Of a stretch of DNA of 64,000 nt, positions 34,174 to 44,726 are shown one piece after another. A program made the translations under genes and the position numbers. The DNA comes from Aquilaria yunnanensis (lineage: Eukaryota > Streptophyta > Magnoliopsida > Malvales > Thymelaeaceae). The stretch is from NCBI GenBank assembly GCA_039654915.1, contig CM077595.1:89073501-89137500 (forward strand), in the 5' to 3' direction. Positions within the stretch are counted from its first letter, which is position 1. Each line of letters opens with the position of its first letter. Below the pieces are notes generated by a model. It was not told the DNA's origin and made no database searches. It saw only the letters and a program-made list of their open reading frames with translations.

Positions 34174-35662
34174 ATGATGCGCATGAATGGATTAACGGGA
34201 TTCCCATTGTCCCTATCTACTATCCAGCGAAATCATAGCCAAGGGAACGAGCTTTGGCCGAATCAGTGGGGAAAAAGACCCTGTTGAGCTTAACTCTAGT
34301 TCGACTTTGTGAAATGACTTAAGAGATGTAGGATAAGTGAGAGCCCTATCGGCGCAAGTGAAATACAACTACTTTTAACGTTATTTTACTTATTCCATGA
34401 ATTGGAGGTGGGGCAATGCCCCTATTTTGTTAAGGTTTGAGCATGAGAGAAAAACCAATATGGTGAAGAAGCAAAATGTGATAGTTTCAAGAGGGATGAG
34501 AGGTTCAGAGACCAGAGAGAGCTAGGAAAAAAAGCCTTTTGTGATTCTCATATCTTATAATTGTGCGAGAGGAAGATATTGAGGTTATCAGTGGTGTGTG
34601 GAGGATTCATAGGCCAGCATGAGCACTAAGAGTATACCGCTACTGTAATCCTTATACTTTGTTCAAGTGGGTTTCTTTCATATATGGATGTAGGCTAATT
34701 AAGAGTCAAATTATGTTAAATTCATTTGTGCTTTCTTGATTGTGTTTGTTGTTTCGTTGTGTATGATGGGTGATTGAGAATTTTTTTCCCAACAAGTGAT
34801 TTCAGAGCTTGCTGTTTGGTTCTGGTATGGTGGGCTGTGTGGTGCATTCTTGGCATGAAGGAGCTTGTTGTGTGTTCAAAGTATGGCAGAGTATATAATT
34901 CGATGCTTGGCATGGGGAAGTGTTTGGATTGTTTAGTGTAGCCCTAGGGATACTACACAATGGTCGCGACATAGTACTAGCGGCTCAGTACAAGTTTGAA
35001 GATTGAAGACTTAGTTTGTGTGTATTGATGCTCGTGATGTTAGTGTTCATGATGTTCGATTCATGGTCATTTTTGTTCATTGTTGTTCGTGTCTTAATGG
35101 TGTTTGTCATTCATAGTCATGTTCATTTTGTTCATAGTTGTGTTCGTGTTTTGGCGATGTTCATGGTGTTTATGTCTATGATCGTGATCGTGTGTTTATG
35201 ATGGTTATGTTCATGATAAAGAATTTGAGTCAATGTGAAAATTATTGGGTATGTTGGCTTAAATTTAATAAGGTTAAGGATTTTAATTTTGTTTAGGATT
35301 TAATTTTTTGTTTTTTTATTTGTTTGGGATTTAGTTTTCTTATTTTGATATGGTTTGGGTTGGTGTGTGACCTATAAAAAGGCTTATTGTGTTAAGATTT
35401 AGTCATGAGAAAAAAACTAATGTGGTGAAGAGGCAAGATGTGAGGGTTTCAGGATGGAGAAGAGGTCTGGAGACCAAAGAAGGCTAGGACGAGAAGCCTT
35501 TTGTGATTCTTATATCTTGTAATTGTGTGAGGGCAATATATTGAGATTATTAGTAGTATACAGTCATTAAGAACCGAACCACTTTAAATTCTTTTATGAT
35601 TGTTTTATCGTATTTGTTATTCCGCTGCGTGTGATGGATGATTGAAAATTTTTTTCCCAACA
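33573..35662 (+). mobile_element. Short non-autonomous copia-like element
   Basis: Two LTRs of one family, 33573-34794 (with the rRNA insert) and 35252-35662, flank an interior of about 460 bp without a gag or pol. The right LTR runs TGTTGGCTTAAATTT to TTTCCCAACA. Just after the left LTR, AGTGATTTCAGAGCTTG is a worn form of the initiator-Met tRNA primer site. The family also occurs at 42480-42976, where it is followed by a gag relic. The interior is rich in GTTCATG-like words. The first 30 or so bases of the left LTR are not recognisable, so no TSD was found. Confidence 0.75.
33695..34427 (+). rRNA. 25S rRNA fragment, inserted and decayed
   Basis: About 730 bases are plainly the middle of plant 25S rRNA: they include TAACCGCATCAGGTCTCC, AGTAACTATGACTCTC, TTAAGGTAGCCAAATGCC and TATCCAGCGAAA. 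It is a partial copy with many C-to-T and G-to-A changes and a small deletion, so it is not a functional rRNA gene. It sits inside the left copia LTR: LTR text stops at GTGTTAA (33694) and resumes at 34428, and TGTTAA borders both sides (33689-33694, 34428-34433). Open frames here (33753-33971, 33814-34014) are shadows of the rRNA. Confidence 0.93.
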
Positions 35663-36138
35663 ATCTCAAGTCCACAATACTACCATGGTGGATCTGACTA
35701 GAGAAGGAAACGGTGGCGGAGGATAAGATCAAACGAATGAGAGATAAACAAATGAAGGTGAATAAGATGATTTTGGGGAAGAAGATTGAACCGATGATGA
35801 TTTTGGGAAGAAGATGAATTTGAGTTAATTAACATTTTAAGTTTTTAAAATTATGTGTTTGTGTCAATTTTAGTTTAATTTTTTTTTATTCTTTCAATAT
35901 AGTGATTTGTTTTTATGGAAGAGGATATCACGTGACATTTTGGATTGCCGCATCAACATTCCAGTTGTCACGTTATTAATTTTTTTTCTAAGATAATGAA
36001 AAAACTGTCAAAAAGGATTACGGTAGGAAACGTGTTAAAAGATATGGGATTTTATGATGACACAAGATGATATAAGTGACCACTTTAGGATAATCATTAA
36101 AGTAAGGGGATCATGAATAGGTTTTAGCCATTTATCAA

Positions 36139-37870
36139 GTAAACTTTCATTTTTGGCCATTGTGCGCTAATAAAATGTTATTGTGATGATCCAATAAAAG
36201 ATGTAGTGATATAAGACCCATGGATATGGAGGTCTGATACCCTTTTTTTTTTCCCCTTTTTCTTTTGGTGTATTTTGTTTGAAATTGTATTTTTATTTGA
36301 ATGTATTTTGGCCTAAAAAAAGAAAAATGTAAAAAAAGAAAAGAAAAGAAAAAAAACACCACAAGCAACTTATTGCTGCCCCTGTCCAACTAATTCTGCT
36401 CCATTTATTTTTATTTCCAAAATCAGGCCCAATCTATAACACTGTGTTCTTTCCATTCATTCATTCCAAATTTTATTAAATCCACCATGAACTTTCAAAC
36501 TTCTAATCTCCATCTCAAATAGTTCCTAAACATTAGCCATCAAAATTGAGTTTGGGGCTAGGAGATCAAGGCATATGATGGCAAGTCGTCTAGGAGGTTG
36601 GGTCGAGCCAAAGAGCAATAATGAGGAGGCTTAAGGTGGTGAAGAGGTCACATGAGCAAATTGGGCAATAGGGAGGTTGGGTCAAAGCGAGGAGTGGCAG
36701 CAAGGAGGTCAAGGAAGTGGTGGCAATGAGGTCAAAGAAAAAGACAACTGGGAGGGCAGTTGGAGATGGAATTATTAAGGTTAACATCTGAACAATAAGA
36801 TTGGTCATCTGATGCGTTTTTCATCAACTTTACCAAGGCCCATTCTATGGCCGATGCCACTATTTCCATAATTTCAAACATAACACACTTAGAGCAAATT
36901 AGGTTGGAGGTCAACGGCGATAATCGGACAAGACGAAGTTGCAAGTGAGAGGCAAACTTCTTCCTCATCAACTTCTAATCTACAATTTCTAACTTCTAAT
37001 CCCCAACATGACATCCTTATAGCATCAATACTACTTAGTAGTTAGTAATTTGTGTATTTTCTCCATCCAAGTGGAGTAATTCTACATGCATTAAACTTTA
37101 GCATGCATAATAATTTAGCAAAACAAGTATATAGAAGATCTTTTGATTAAACTTAAAACAACATTCTTGTTTTTGTTAAAATTAACTTCTTGTTTCTTGA
37201 ACACTTATTCCTAATTCATGAGCTATAAAGATTTTAGTGGGCAGCATTCAGATAGATTGTTCGAGTTCCAACTGCAAGTTTAATAATCTAGTTCCACTGT
37301 GAAATTAAAAGGGAAAAAGAAGAAACCATAGACTTTTTATACTTTGCATAGATATATTTTGAAGAACCAAAAGAAATTTACACAAAGTTGCTATGTAAAA
37401 CCAAAAAGAGAAAGAAAAACAATACTATGCAATGGCTCTAAAAACTTGGCCATGCTTAACTGGCCCAAACCGTCTTTTATGTGGGTAAGGTTAGGTACTA
37501 AAATGTGCAACCCTATCAAGATAGTGGGGCGGGTCAGGTTCTACCATAACCCGGTCAAACCTGCCTCGAGAACACCCCTACACTCAAGTAAAACTAGACT
37601 TATGTAAGCTTGACACTTTTTTTTTTAATTATTATGTGGGGTTGACAACTTCATTATCTCAATTGTCTTGGATTGATGTTTTACTAGTTTGCTCAAAATT
37701 GCAAAATAAAAAATAAAATAAAATAACCATGACAATGCCTGTGTTGTTGTTTTTATTTGTGCATGCTTTTAGAATATTAAAAATTTTAACTTTAAAATTT
37801 GAATGATTATTTCACACATTGAAATTAAATGTTATTTTATTATAAAATATGAAATAATAACTATTATTAT
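36139..37870. other. Intergenic, with a possible hAT end
   Basis: Mostly unrecognised sequence. Around 37520-37580 the text GGGGCGGGTCAGG and CCCGGTCAAACCTG ends GAACACCCCTA, like the right end of a small hAT derivative, but no left end was found. Open frames 36147-36389, 36590-36808, 36732-36971 and 37344-37607 show no domain. Confidence 0.35.
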
Positions 37871-37875
37871 ATGAT

Positions 37876-38190
37876 TTATGTATGAAAAAAATATGGAAGT
37901 AGGCTATATTTTGGATAGCAGCGGACAGCAGAACATGCTTGGCATATGAAGGTTGGTATGGACATTGCGGTTGGCCTATCCGGTTGAAAAAGTTGACCCG
38001 CCACTTGGCCACCACTCCGGGTTGCTTTCCAAACCGAGTTTGACAACAGTGGTTTGTTAATCCAGCTTTCTAGGCTTCCAGCAGAAGAGTGGTAGCCTCT
38101 CAAATCTTTTGAAGTGCAACTCTTCTCAGCAACCGTAGTTACATCACTATCAATGGTAGCGGTAGATGGTTTTTTTTGTAGAATCTGTCC
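37876..38190 (-). pseudogene. Coding-like fragment, unknown protein
   Basis: The minus strand is open from about 38190 down to 37876 with balanced composition: KDLRGYHSSAGSLESWINKP, then LLSNSVWKATRSGGQVAGQL and FQPDRPTAMSIPTF. GC is higher than in the surroundings. An acceptor-like CAG lies just upstream at about 38190, so it may be an exon, but no partner exon was found. The last 20 codons look like run-on into AT-rich DNA. I do not recognise the family. It could be a relic of a host gene or a captured fragment. Confidence 0.3.
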
Positions 38191-38199
38191 ACTGTTTAC

Positions 38200-40049
38200 A
38201 CCTGCTTCCAGCTGTTAATGCAAGCTATAGGCACATCAACAAGTACCGATGCTACGAGTATCTGAAGTACAATGTCTCAAGTGTGTGTTTGTGTGTTTCA
38301 TAAATCAACAAGTGATGATTACTAGGGTGTAGAAATTGCAGCTATGTTTTTTGTACGAGCGATGCCCGTTGTGGACACAAGAATGCTCAGTTAAAGAGAC
38401 CATGTAATGGCCAAGAAAGCCGGAACTCGTACAGGTCAGCCAACGCAAAGCATGAAGAAGAGCAAAAGTAAGAACTGCTGAGAGACTGAGAAAGTCTATT
38501 AAAGCACTCACACGAAAGGAAATTGCAGTGATTCAATGCTCTGCCTGCCATGGTTGTTGCTATTGCTGAATCAATTTGAGGAGTGGAAGCCGGAAAGTCT
38601 CAGTATAGATTTGCCTTGGGATCGAACAAGAAAATCATCGTTGTGCACTTGCAACTGCGATAAAAAAACTATAAGTTTGGGCCTGGATCCAATCTCTTCT
38701 CATTTTATTGTAGCGACATAAAAAGCCCATTGTTTCCTACAGTCTTAGGACTCGAAATATATAAATACCCAACATCATCTTCTTATAATCTAGAGTCCTA
38801 TTTAGCGGAAGCTAGAGCCTATTGATGTGACACGGTGAACCATCTGGTCCGTCACTCGGTACGACACAATGAAAGAGTTAGAAGAGCTTCCAATTCCAAG
38901 ATGTCTTTTACAGTGATAAGAGAGATTCTGGGACTGTGACACGTCGGAAGTCGAGCTGCCTAGACTAGAATCTCAAGTACTAATTTGCTTGGCTTGGTCG
39001 GTTCTAATTAAGTTCACTTTGACCAATTATTTCTTGGCGTGTTGTGTTCTTGACATCTCATCCACAATTAATAGTACGAGGCTCTCCCTCACGGTCACAA
39101 ATTTATCTAGCTGGCTATATGACTTGTTCCCACACATCTTCCTGTGCTCCTCTGGATTCTCCCACTTTGCCCTACCTTATAAGACAAAAAGGTTTACCTA
39201 TACTCGGTCCATCGTATTAATTTTTCAGTTTATCCACACAAAATAAATGAAAAATGACAATGGTGATTCCAGCAACATGAACCATACAAATTCAAGGTTT
39301 GATATTATTATTCCTAAGAGTTATGCCTGTTCAGCATAGTTTAACGGGAAGCAGTTAATGCATTTCCCATGCTTTTTCATAGGCCAGTTAGTAGGGCCTT
39401 GTTTTTTTGTTCCATTAATGCCCCAAGAATTCCATGTTATTACCACCAACTAGAGAGACTAATACATATCAGCGAGTTCGATGGTAAATTATTCAACTTT
39501 AAGAGGCATTTGTCTAGTGCACATGTACGAATTTAAAAGCTGGCCATAAAATCATGTTTACACTTACTTATTAAAGCCAAACGATTTGGCCAATAGTCCA
39601 TAAGACTCATTGATAGGTATAAGAGAGCATGTTTATGGAAATCCCCTGAAGCACAGTGGGCTGCGAGCACAAGCAACCACAATTAATATCAATTAGTAAA
39701 AAAAACTTCTATCTGAATTATAAAGCTATTAGGAGAAAAAATTTCAGCATCTTCAAATATTGTAATGTTCAAACCATGAAAAAAATATAGTGATTCTCCA
39801 GTAAAGAAATAAAAAGAAAAAGAAAAAATAGAAAAATGTGACTTGAAATTACTCAATTGGGTGTGCAAGAAATCACCTGTGCTTTTGCTCCTTACTAAAA
39901 CTAAAATGTTCATGATGGTATAGACACAAAGACATCTTTATCTTTATCCAAATCATGTAAGATATAAGATAAAATATTCACTTACTTTGTTCAACGGGGT
40001 ACAACTGAATTGATTGTATCTCAATGTTATTCAATTATCAATCCCTTCT
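38200..40049. other. Intergenic, no gene recognised
   Basis: GC is moderately higher at 38350-39250 than in the retroelement DNA, and several 60-85-codon frames exist (38305-38511 -, 38536-38721 +, 38989-39246 +, 39689-39913 -), none with a recognisable domain. This may be old unique sequence. Confidence 0.35.
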
Positions 40050-40088
40050 TGGTTGGTGTCATCATGACTCTTAAGCTTGTTTATGTTT

Positions 40089-40152
40089 TTTTAACCAGTC
40101 ATAGTTATTAGGATTTGTTTTTTTAACCAGTCATAGTTATTAGGATTTTTAG
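40089..40152 (+). repeat. 32-bp tandem duplication in the LTR
   Basis: GTTTTTTTAACCAGTCATAG followed by TTATTAGGATTT occurs twice back to back at 40082-40147. The 3' LTR has it once, so the duplication occurred in this LTR. Confidence 0.8.
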
Positions 40153-41865
40153 TCAGAAAATTTACAGAAACCTCCTGTCATTTACCCTAACCCACATTTG
40201 CCCCTATATATTTAAAATCCTACAGATACTCTCCCATTTTGCTAACTACCTCAGCTCATCAATTAAGAGAATAGAATAAAACACCAAAATTATCATTTTA
40301 CCTTTTCTTCTTGAGCTCAAGCACCCAGAACTTTCGGGTCTAATAAAATATGCATCTTCCTATTATAGTGACCATATTCCCACCATGCCAAAAAATTCAA
40401 ACGCAACCATTGAAAACCAGAGAACTTGCAAGCATTCCCAAATTTGTTTTATTTCACTACAAAATCCTCCAATTCCATCTAAAATCCTATCCATTTCCTA
40501 TCTTCGATCAGCTTCCAAGTTGAATTATCGTTATTTTTACCGTTTATTGGCCTTTCCCCCAAATTATGGTTAAACCCTAAATATTCATCTATCAAAATTG
40601 GAGGCTACATAAGCAAATTTACGATGGTTCTTTGTTCTTCCATCTCCATTTCAATTATAGTTTTGATTGAAGGTGACCATGCGATGCCATGATGTGGTTA
40701 ACGTGTCAAGACTTATCGGAGAAAGTACATTTTCAAGTTTCAAGTTGGAAAGTTGAGAGTTTTTATGTAATCGGATTGTGGCTTCTCAAAGGCACAAACA
40801 ACGAACAAGTAAGTTCTTTTATTTGGTTTCGCTTTTTTTACTTGATCATGTAGTTTGGGAATTTCAATTCATTTTGTTTGCATTTTTTTTTAAACTAGTT
40901 GCACCTTCCACAACTTTTGTTTGTTCTATAGTGGTTATAGCCTATAGTTTTTTTTTTTTGTGCTCTGAATGGGTGTGTATTACATTTTTTATTGCAATTA
41001 TTTCTCATAGTTTCTCCAAAGTTTTGGTCTATTAACTTGGTTGCTCTATTCTGCAATCAAGCTCCTGGTTTGGGTGTTTTTAAGAATCTTTCTAGTTTAG
41101 CATATTCATCACCAGCATCAATTCCTTTGCCTCTTCATGTGGAACCAAAGCCAAACAGTGGAATTAGGCAGCAAGGTCTGCCAAAAATGGTCATGAAGTG
41201 AAACAAAAAAAAATGATTGTCAAGCCCAACAAATGGGAACCAATCTGCTTCATTTTCAAGTGATTTTAACCTAGAGAAGGGGCTGCCCAATGAGAAGTCA
41301 AAAGAAGGGGAAAAGGAACTCTTTATAATACGTCAGATAAGATAAAGGGTCTACAACACATACAATAGATGCTAAAAGCTTAGTAGGTTTAGCATATGGC
41401 AGTTAAAATGAGGATGAGCAATTGTTTGGCTAAAGAATGTTGTTCTCCAAGAGGTTACATTTCTTTAGACAACAAACTAGCTTGACATTTGAATTGAATT
41501 CGATGGTTGGATTTTCAAATATAAAAAATTGAGTTGGTTTAAGTTAATGACATTGTTTGTGGATTTTACAAGTTCCATGGAAATCCCTTGGAATCTCGAA
41601 GAACATTTTGGAAGCTTGAGAGTAGTGGGACAAATGGTGTTGCTCATCACTTATTGGAGAAGATGCTTATTTTGTTAGATACAAAAAATTTGGGTGTTTG
41701 GATTTAGAAATAGGAAACGCGGAAAGGTAATGTAGGCTTTTTTCCTTTTCTCTTAATTGATGAGCTGACAAAGTTAGCAAAGAAGGGAACAAGTGTAGGT
41801 TTTTTAATATACAGAAGGTAAGTGTAGGTTAGGGCAAACCTTAGGAGGCTTTTGTAACTTTTTTC
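40153..41865. mobile_element. Mutator-like element carrying gene-like pieces
   Basis: TIRs of about 125 bp pair from the ends (left AAACCTCCTGTCATTTACCC, right reversed AGCCTCCTAAGGTTTGCCC) to an inner block where both read CAGCTCATCAATTAAGAGAA. Flanks GATTTTTAG (40144-40152) and CATTTCTAG (41865-41873) match at seven of nine, and the 3' LTR of the host copia has this site uninterrupted. Inside are two protein-like stretches (41060-41200 and about 41535-41670) and a plausible intron donor (GTAAGT near 40809). No transposase is seen, so it looks like a Pack-MULE. Confidence 0.8.
41060..41201 (+). pseudogene. Possible captured exon in MULE
   Basis: Forty-odd codons read APGLGVFKNLSSLAYSSPAS, then PLPLHVEPKPNSGIRQQG, ending MVMK and a stop. 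The composition is protein-like, unlike the T-rich sequence before it, which could be an intron starting at the GTAAGT near 40809. Another such stretch, on the + strand at about 41535-41670, reads CGFYKFHGNPLESRRTFWKL and VAHHLLEKMLILLDTKNLGV. Family not recognised. Confidence 0.3.
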
Positions 41866-42072
41866 ATTTCTAGCCTACTATTATGGTGGGAAGTTAGTCA
41901 TATTTATATATTTTTCAGTCCAAAAAGTTACTAGTTCTATTAAGATTTAAGTCAATAAATTGATGTAAGTGATCTGTAATTTTTATCAAAGAATGACAAT
42001 AGCTTCTGTCCTCTTCAGTCTTTATTCTTCTTGTTCTCTTTTATAAGTTATCGGTGGTATCACAGCTATAAC

Positions 42073-42479
42073 TATGAACAACTGGAGCAAAATTTCAGTT
42101 CTGATGTTGGATGAGAAGAACTAAAATCAATGGACTGTCCAAATAAGGGTGTTTTTCAACTACTGCAATCTGTTAGGAGTTGTAAAATGGTGCAAGTGAT
42201 GCACAAAAGGTAGTCCATTGAGAGAACAAGAGAAAGGATAAGAAGGCCTTGTTCTCATACATCAAGGGATGAATGATGGAGCTTTTGAGAAGATTGCAAG
42301 TATAACTACATTAAAGCAATCTTGGGATACCTTGGTTTTGGTGTATAAAAATGTGGAAAAAGTCAAGAAGGTGAGACTCCAATCCTTAAGATGTCAATAT
42401 GAAATTTTCACATGGAATCCTCTAAGACCATGGCAAATTATGCAAATCATCTTCTTGCTTTGATAAATCATGTTGAGTT
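42073..42479 (+). pseudogene. Copia gag relic, family D
   Basis: It starts ATGAACAACTGGAGC soon after the primer site, and runs through stops. The recognisable part is GAFEKIASITTLKQSWDTLV followed by VKKVRLQSLRCQYE, the UBN2/gag region of copia elements. The text breaks off where the second copia LTR begins at 42480. Confidence 0.7.
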
Positions 42480-42976
42480 TATTGGCTCAAATTCAAATAG
42501 GTTTAGGATTTTAAGTTTATTTTAGGGTTTGTTTTTAGTTTTCCTATTTGTATAGGGTTTAATTTCCTACTTGATTTGGATTTGTATGTGGCCTATAAAA
42601 GAGCTTGTTGTGTTGGGTTTTAATATGAAAAGAAAACCAATGTGGTGAAAAGGCAGGACATGAGGGTTTTAAGAGGGAGAAGAGGTCCGAAGACCAAAGA
42701 GGGCTAGGACGATAAGCCTTTTGCGATTCTCATATCTTGTAATTGTGTGAAGATAAAATATTGAGGTTATCAGTGGTGAGTATGGGATCCATAAGCCAGT
42801 GTAAATACTAAGAGCATACTTTTACTGTAATTTCTATATTTTGTTCAAGTGGATTTCTCTCATTTGTAGATGTAGGCTAGTAAAAAGCCGAACCACATTA
42901 AATTCATGCATGCTTGTTTGATCTTGTTGTTGTTCCGCCGCGCATGATGGATGACTAAGAATTTTTTTTCCTAAAA
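42480..42976 (+). repeat. LTR of second copia family (family C)
   Basis: It matches the LTRs at 33573-34794 and 35252-35662 along its length (ATTTGGGATTT-like start, CCTATAAAA promoter motif, AGCCTTTTGCGATTCTCATA, GATGGATGACTAAGAATTTT) and is followed by primer site TGGTATCAAAGC at 42979-42990. It is thus a 5' LTR. Confidence 0.8.
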
Positions 42977-43000
42977 AGTGGTATCAAAGCTTAGTTCAAG

Positions 43001-43830
43001 ATGGCTAGGACATCAAGTTTTCAAATTGATTGTTTTGATGGATCCAGAGATTTTTGTCTTTAGAAATGCATAGTGAAGGATGTGCTAATTCAATGGAAAC
43101 TTGGCGATATATTTGAGAAAATATAGCCTAAATCTATAACAGATATGAGGTGGAAAAAGATGGAGTAGATAGTGGTAAGTACGATTGGATTGGCTTTTAC
43201 ACCACAAGTCAAGTATGATGTGTTGAACGAGATCTCTCTAACAAAATTGATGAATAAGCTTGAAGGAAAATATATGTCAAAGTTTGTTACAAATAAATTA
43301 TGCTTCAAAAGACAATTATATGATTTGAGGATGAAAGATAGAAATAGCTTGATTGTACATTTGAATGAGTTTAACAAGCTTATTACACAATTGGAGAATA
43401 TTGGTGAAAAGATTAAATAAGAAAATAGAGCTATAATCTGGATTAATTCTTTATTAAAATTTTATGAGTCAGTTGTGACTACATTGATAGTTGGAAGAGA
43501 TATCTTGAAGATCAAATATGTGACTATTGTGCTTTTGGAGCATGATCAAAAGAGAAAAATTAAAGAAAAAGATGAAGAAAATAATGTATTTATAGTGGAG
43601 TGAGGAAGAAGTTGAAGACAGAAAAACAAATTCAAGAGGAAGATCAAATTTGGAACAGGGAAAAAATAGGAGTAATACGGAATGTTGGTACTGTCATGAT
43701 TTTGAACATATCAAAAAATTTTGTCCAAAATTGGAAAAGGTCGTTGGAGAATTTTTTAAGGGAAAGGGGAAAAAGAAAGGGAAAAATTAGAAGAAAAATA
43801 AAATGTGATGTGAATGTGGTGATGCCTTGA
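43001..43830 (+). pseudogene. Copia gag relic, family C
   Basis: It starts MARTSSFQIDCFDGSRDF ten bases after the primer site. The UBN2-type gag region is clear at 43172-43420 (LEGKYMSKFVTNKLCFKRQL, then EFNKLITQLENIGEKIK). A CCHC zinc knuckle follows near 43680 in another frame (CWYCHDFEHIKKFC, spacing CX2CX4HX4C). Several stops and frame changes make it non-functional. It resembles Tork-type copia gag. Confidence 0.8.
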
Positions 43831-43849
43831 TTGGCACATCCGTGGTTGT

Positions 43850-44122
43850 TCTGTTCTTAACTTGAATCGAGCTCCGACAAAGGGAGTTTCAAATCTTACT
43901 CCTATAGAAGCTTGGAGTGGTGTAAAACCAAGTGTGAAGAATCTGAAGGTGTTTGGTGCCATTGCTTATGAACATGTTCCAGCTGAGACAAGAAGAAGCT
44001 AGATGATCTAGCTGATTTATTGTTAGTCTGAGAACTGAGTGGCTGATATTTTGACCAAACTATTGAAGTTCGACAGTTTTGTGAAGTTGAGAAGTATTGT
44101 TGGTCTGAATGGACTGGAGGAA
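43850..44122 (+). pseudogene. Copia pol remnants (integrase end, RNase H end)
   Basis: One piece reads LTPIEAWSGVKPSVKNLKVF and GAIAYEHVP, the region after the catalytic core of copia integrase. It is followed at once by ADILTKLLKFDSFVKLRSIV, the last residues of copia polyprotein. The reverse transcriptase between them is deleted. The 3' LTR starts at 44123, within bases of the end. Confidence 0.75.
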
Positions 44123-44371
44123 TGTTGGTGTAATCCCGATTCTTTCGCCTGTTTATTTTTCTGTTGAACCAATCATAGTTGTTAGGATTTAGGCTGCTAT
44201 TATGGTGGGAATTTAGTCATGTTTATCTAGTATTCGGTCCAAGAAGTTAGTGACTCTGTTGAGATTTGAGTCTATAAATTGGTATAAGTGGTCTACAGTT
44301 TTTATCAAAAGACAATAGCCTCTGTCCTCTCCAGCCTTTAATTCTTCTTGTTTCTCTTTTATAAGTTATCA
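44123..44371 (+). repeat. 3' LTR of copia family D
   Basis: It runs TGTTGGTGTAATCCCGATTC to ATAAGTTATCA and matches the split 5' LTR at 40050-42053. It ends about 355 bases from the stop codon of the HD-Zip gene, which is on the other strand. Confidence 0.8.
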
Positions 44372-44381
44372 GGTCCTTGGG

Positions 44382-44387
44382 TTTATT
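44382..44387 (-). terminator. Possible polyadenylation signal
   Basis: AATAAA on the minus strand lies about 340 bases after the stop codon, just before the copia LTR. It is the first perfect match seen downstream; plant signals are loose, so the true site may be nearer. Confidence 0.25.
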
Positions 44388-44726
44388 TATATTGGCGAGA
44401 GAATTGTAAGAATTCAAAGACTAGACAAATTGAAACATAGAAAGTGCAGAATCTGGGGGACAGTTCGAGGCAACCAGCAAATCGCCAGCGGTGGTGTTTT
44501 TCATTATTTTTGGATTTCCCCCAGGTTGATTATAGACCAGATACTTCAATTCAGTGTCTCTCTCTGCCTTTTTCATTGGGCCCATACATCCCACAGCAAT
44601 GCTGGCTCAGCGAGTTAACTCGGTGAACTCAATTTCATGACCCCGGCGGAGCCTCTGTTCCCAAATAACCGACAGAGGGACGGATACAGTTAGATGATCC
44701 GAACATGTTCAGTCTCGCCGGAGGCT

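Larger units (their letters stand above)
32608..36129. mobile_element. Mutator-like element containing nested copia DNA
   Basis: The arms at about 32608-32880 and 35840-36129 are inverted repeats: TAGGTAAAATTCATTCGGG at the left, and GGCTAAAACCTATTCATG read in reverse at the right, with later blocks such as AAGTGGTCACTT and GTGTTTGTGTCAATTTT pairing. Flanking 9-mers ACTTATCAA (32599-32607) and ATTTATCAA (36130-36138) match at eight of nine. Between the arms lie about 0.7 kb of unassigned sequence, the short copia-like element and 0.18 kb more. No transposase is seen; frames at 33043-33288 and 33280-33480 are unrecognised. Confidence 0.75.
40050..44371 (+). mobile_element. Wrecked copia (Ty1) element with inserts
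   Basis: The 5' LTR starts near 40050 and ends near 42053; it is split by a MULE at 40153-41865. A primer site TGGTATCACAGC (42055-42066) follows, then a gag relic. The 3' LTR is 44123-44371. Both LTRs share AACCARTCATAGTTRTTAGGA, ATTATGGTGGGAA and TTTTATAAGTTATC. A second copia family (LTR 42480-42976 plus gag) lies between, and most of pol is missing. No TSD was established. Confidence 0.7.

Noticed and set aside
36590..36971. Two overlapping minus-strand frames of 70-80 codons
   Set aside because: No recognisable motif, no splice context and low-complexity GAGG/AGGTTGGG text on the opposite strand.
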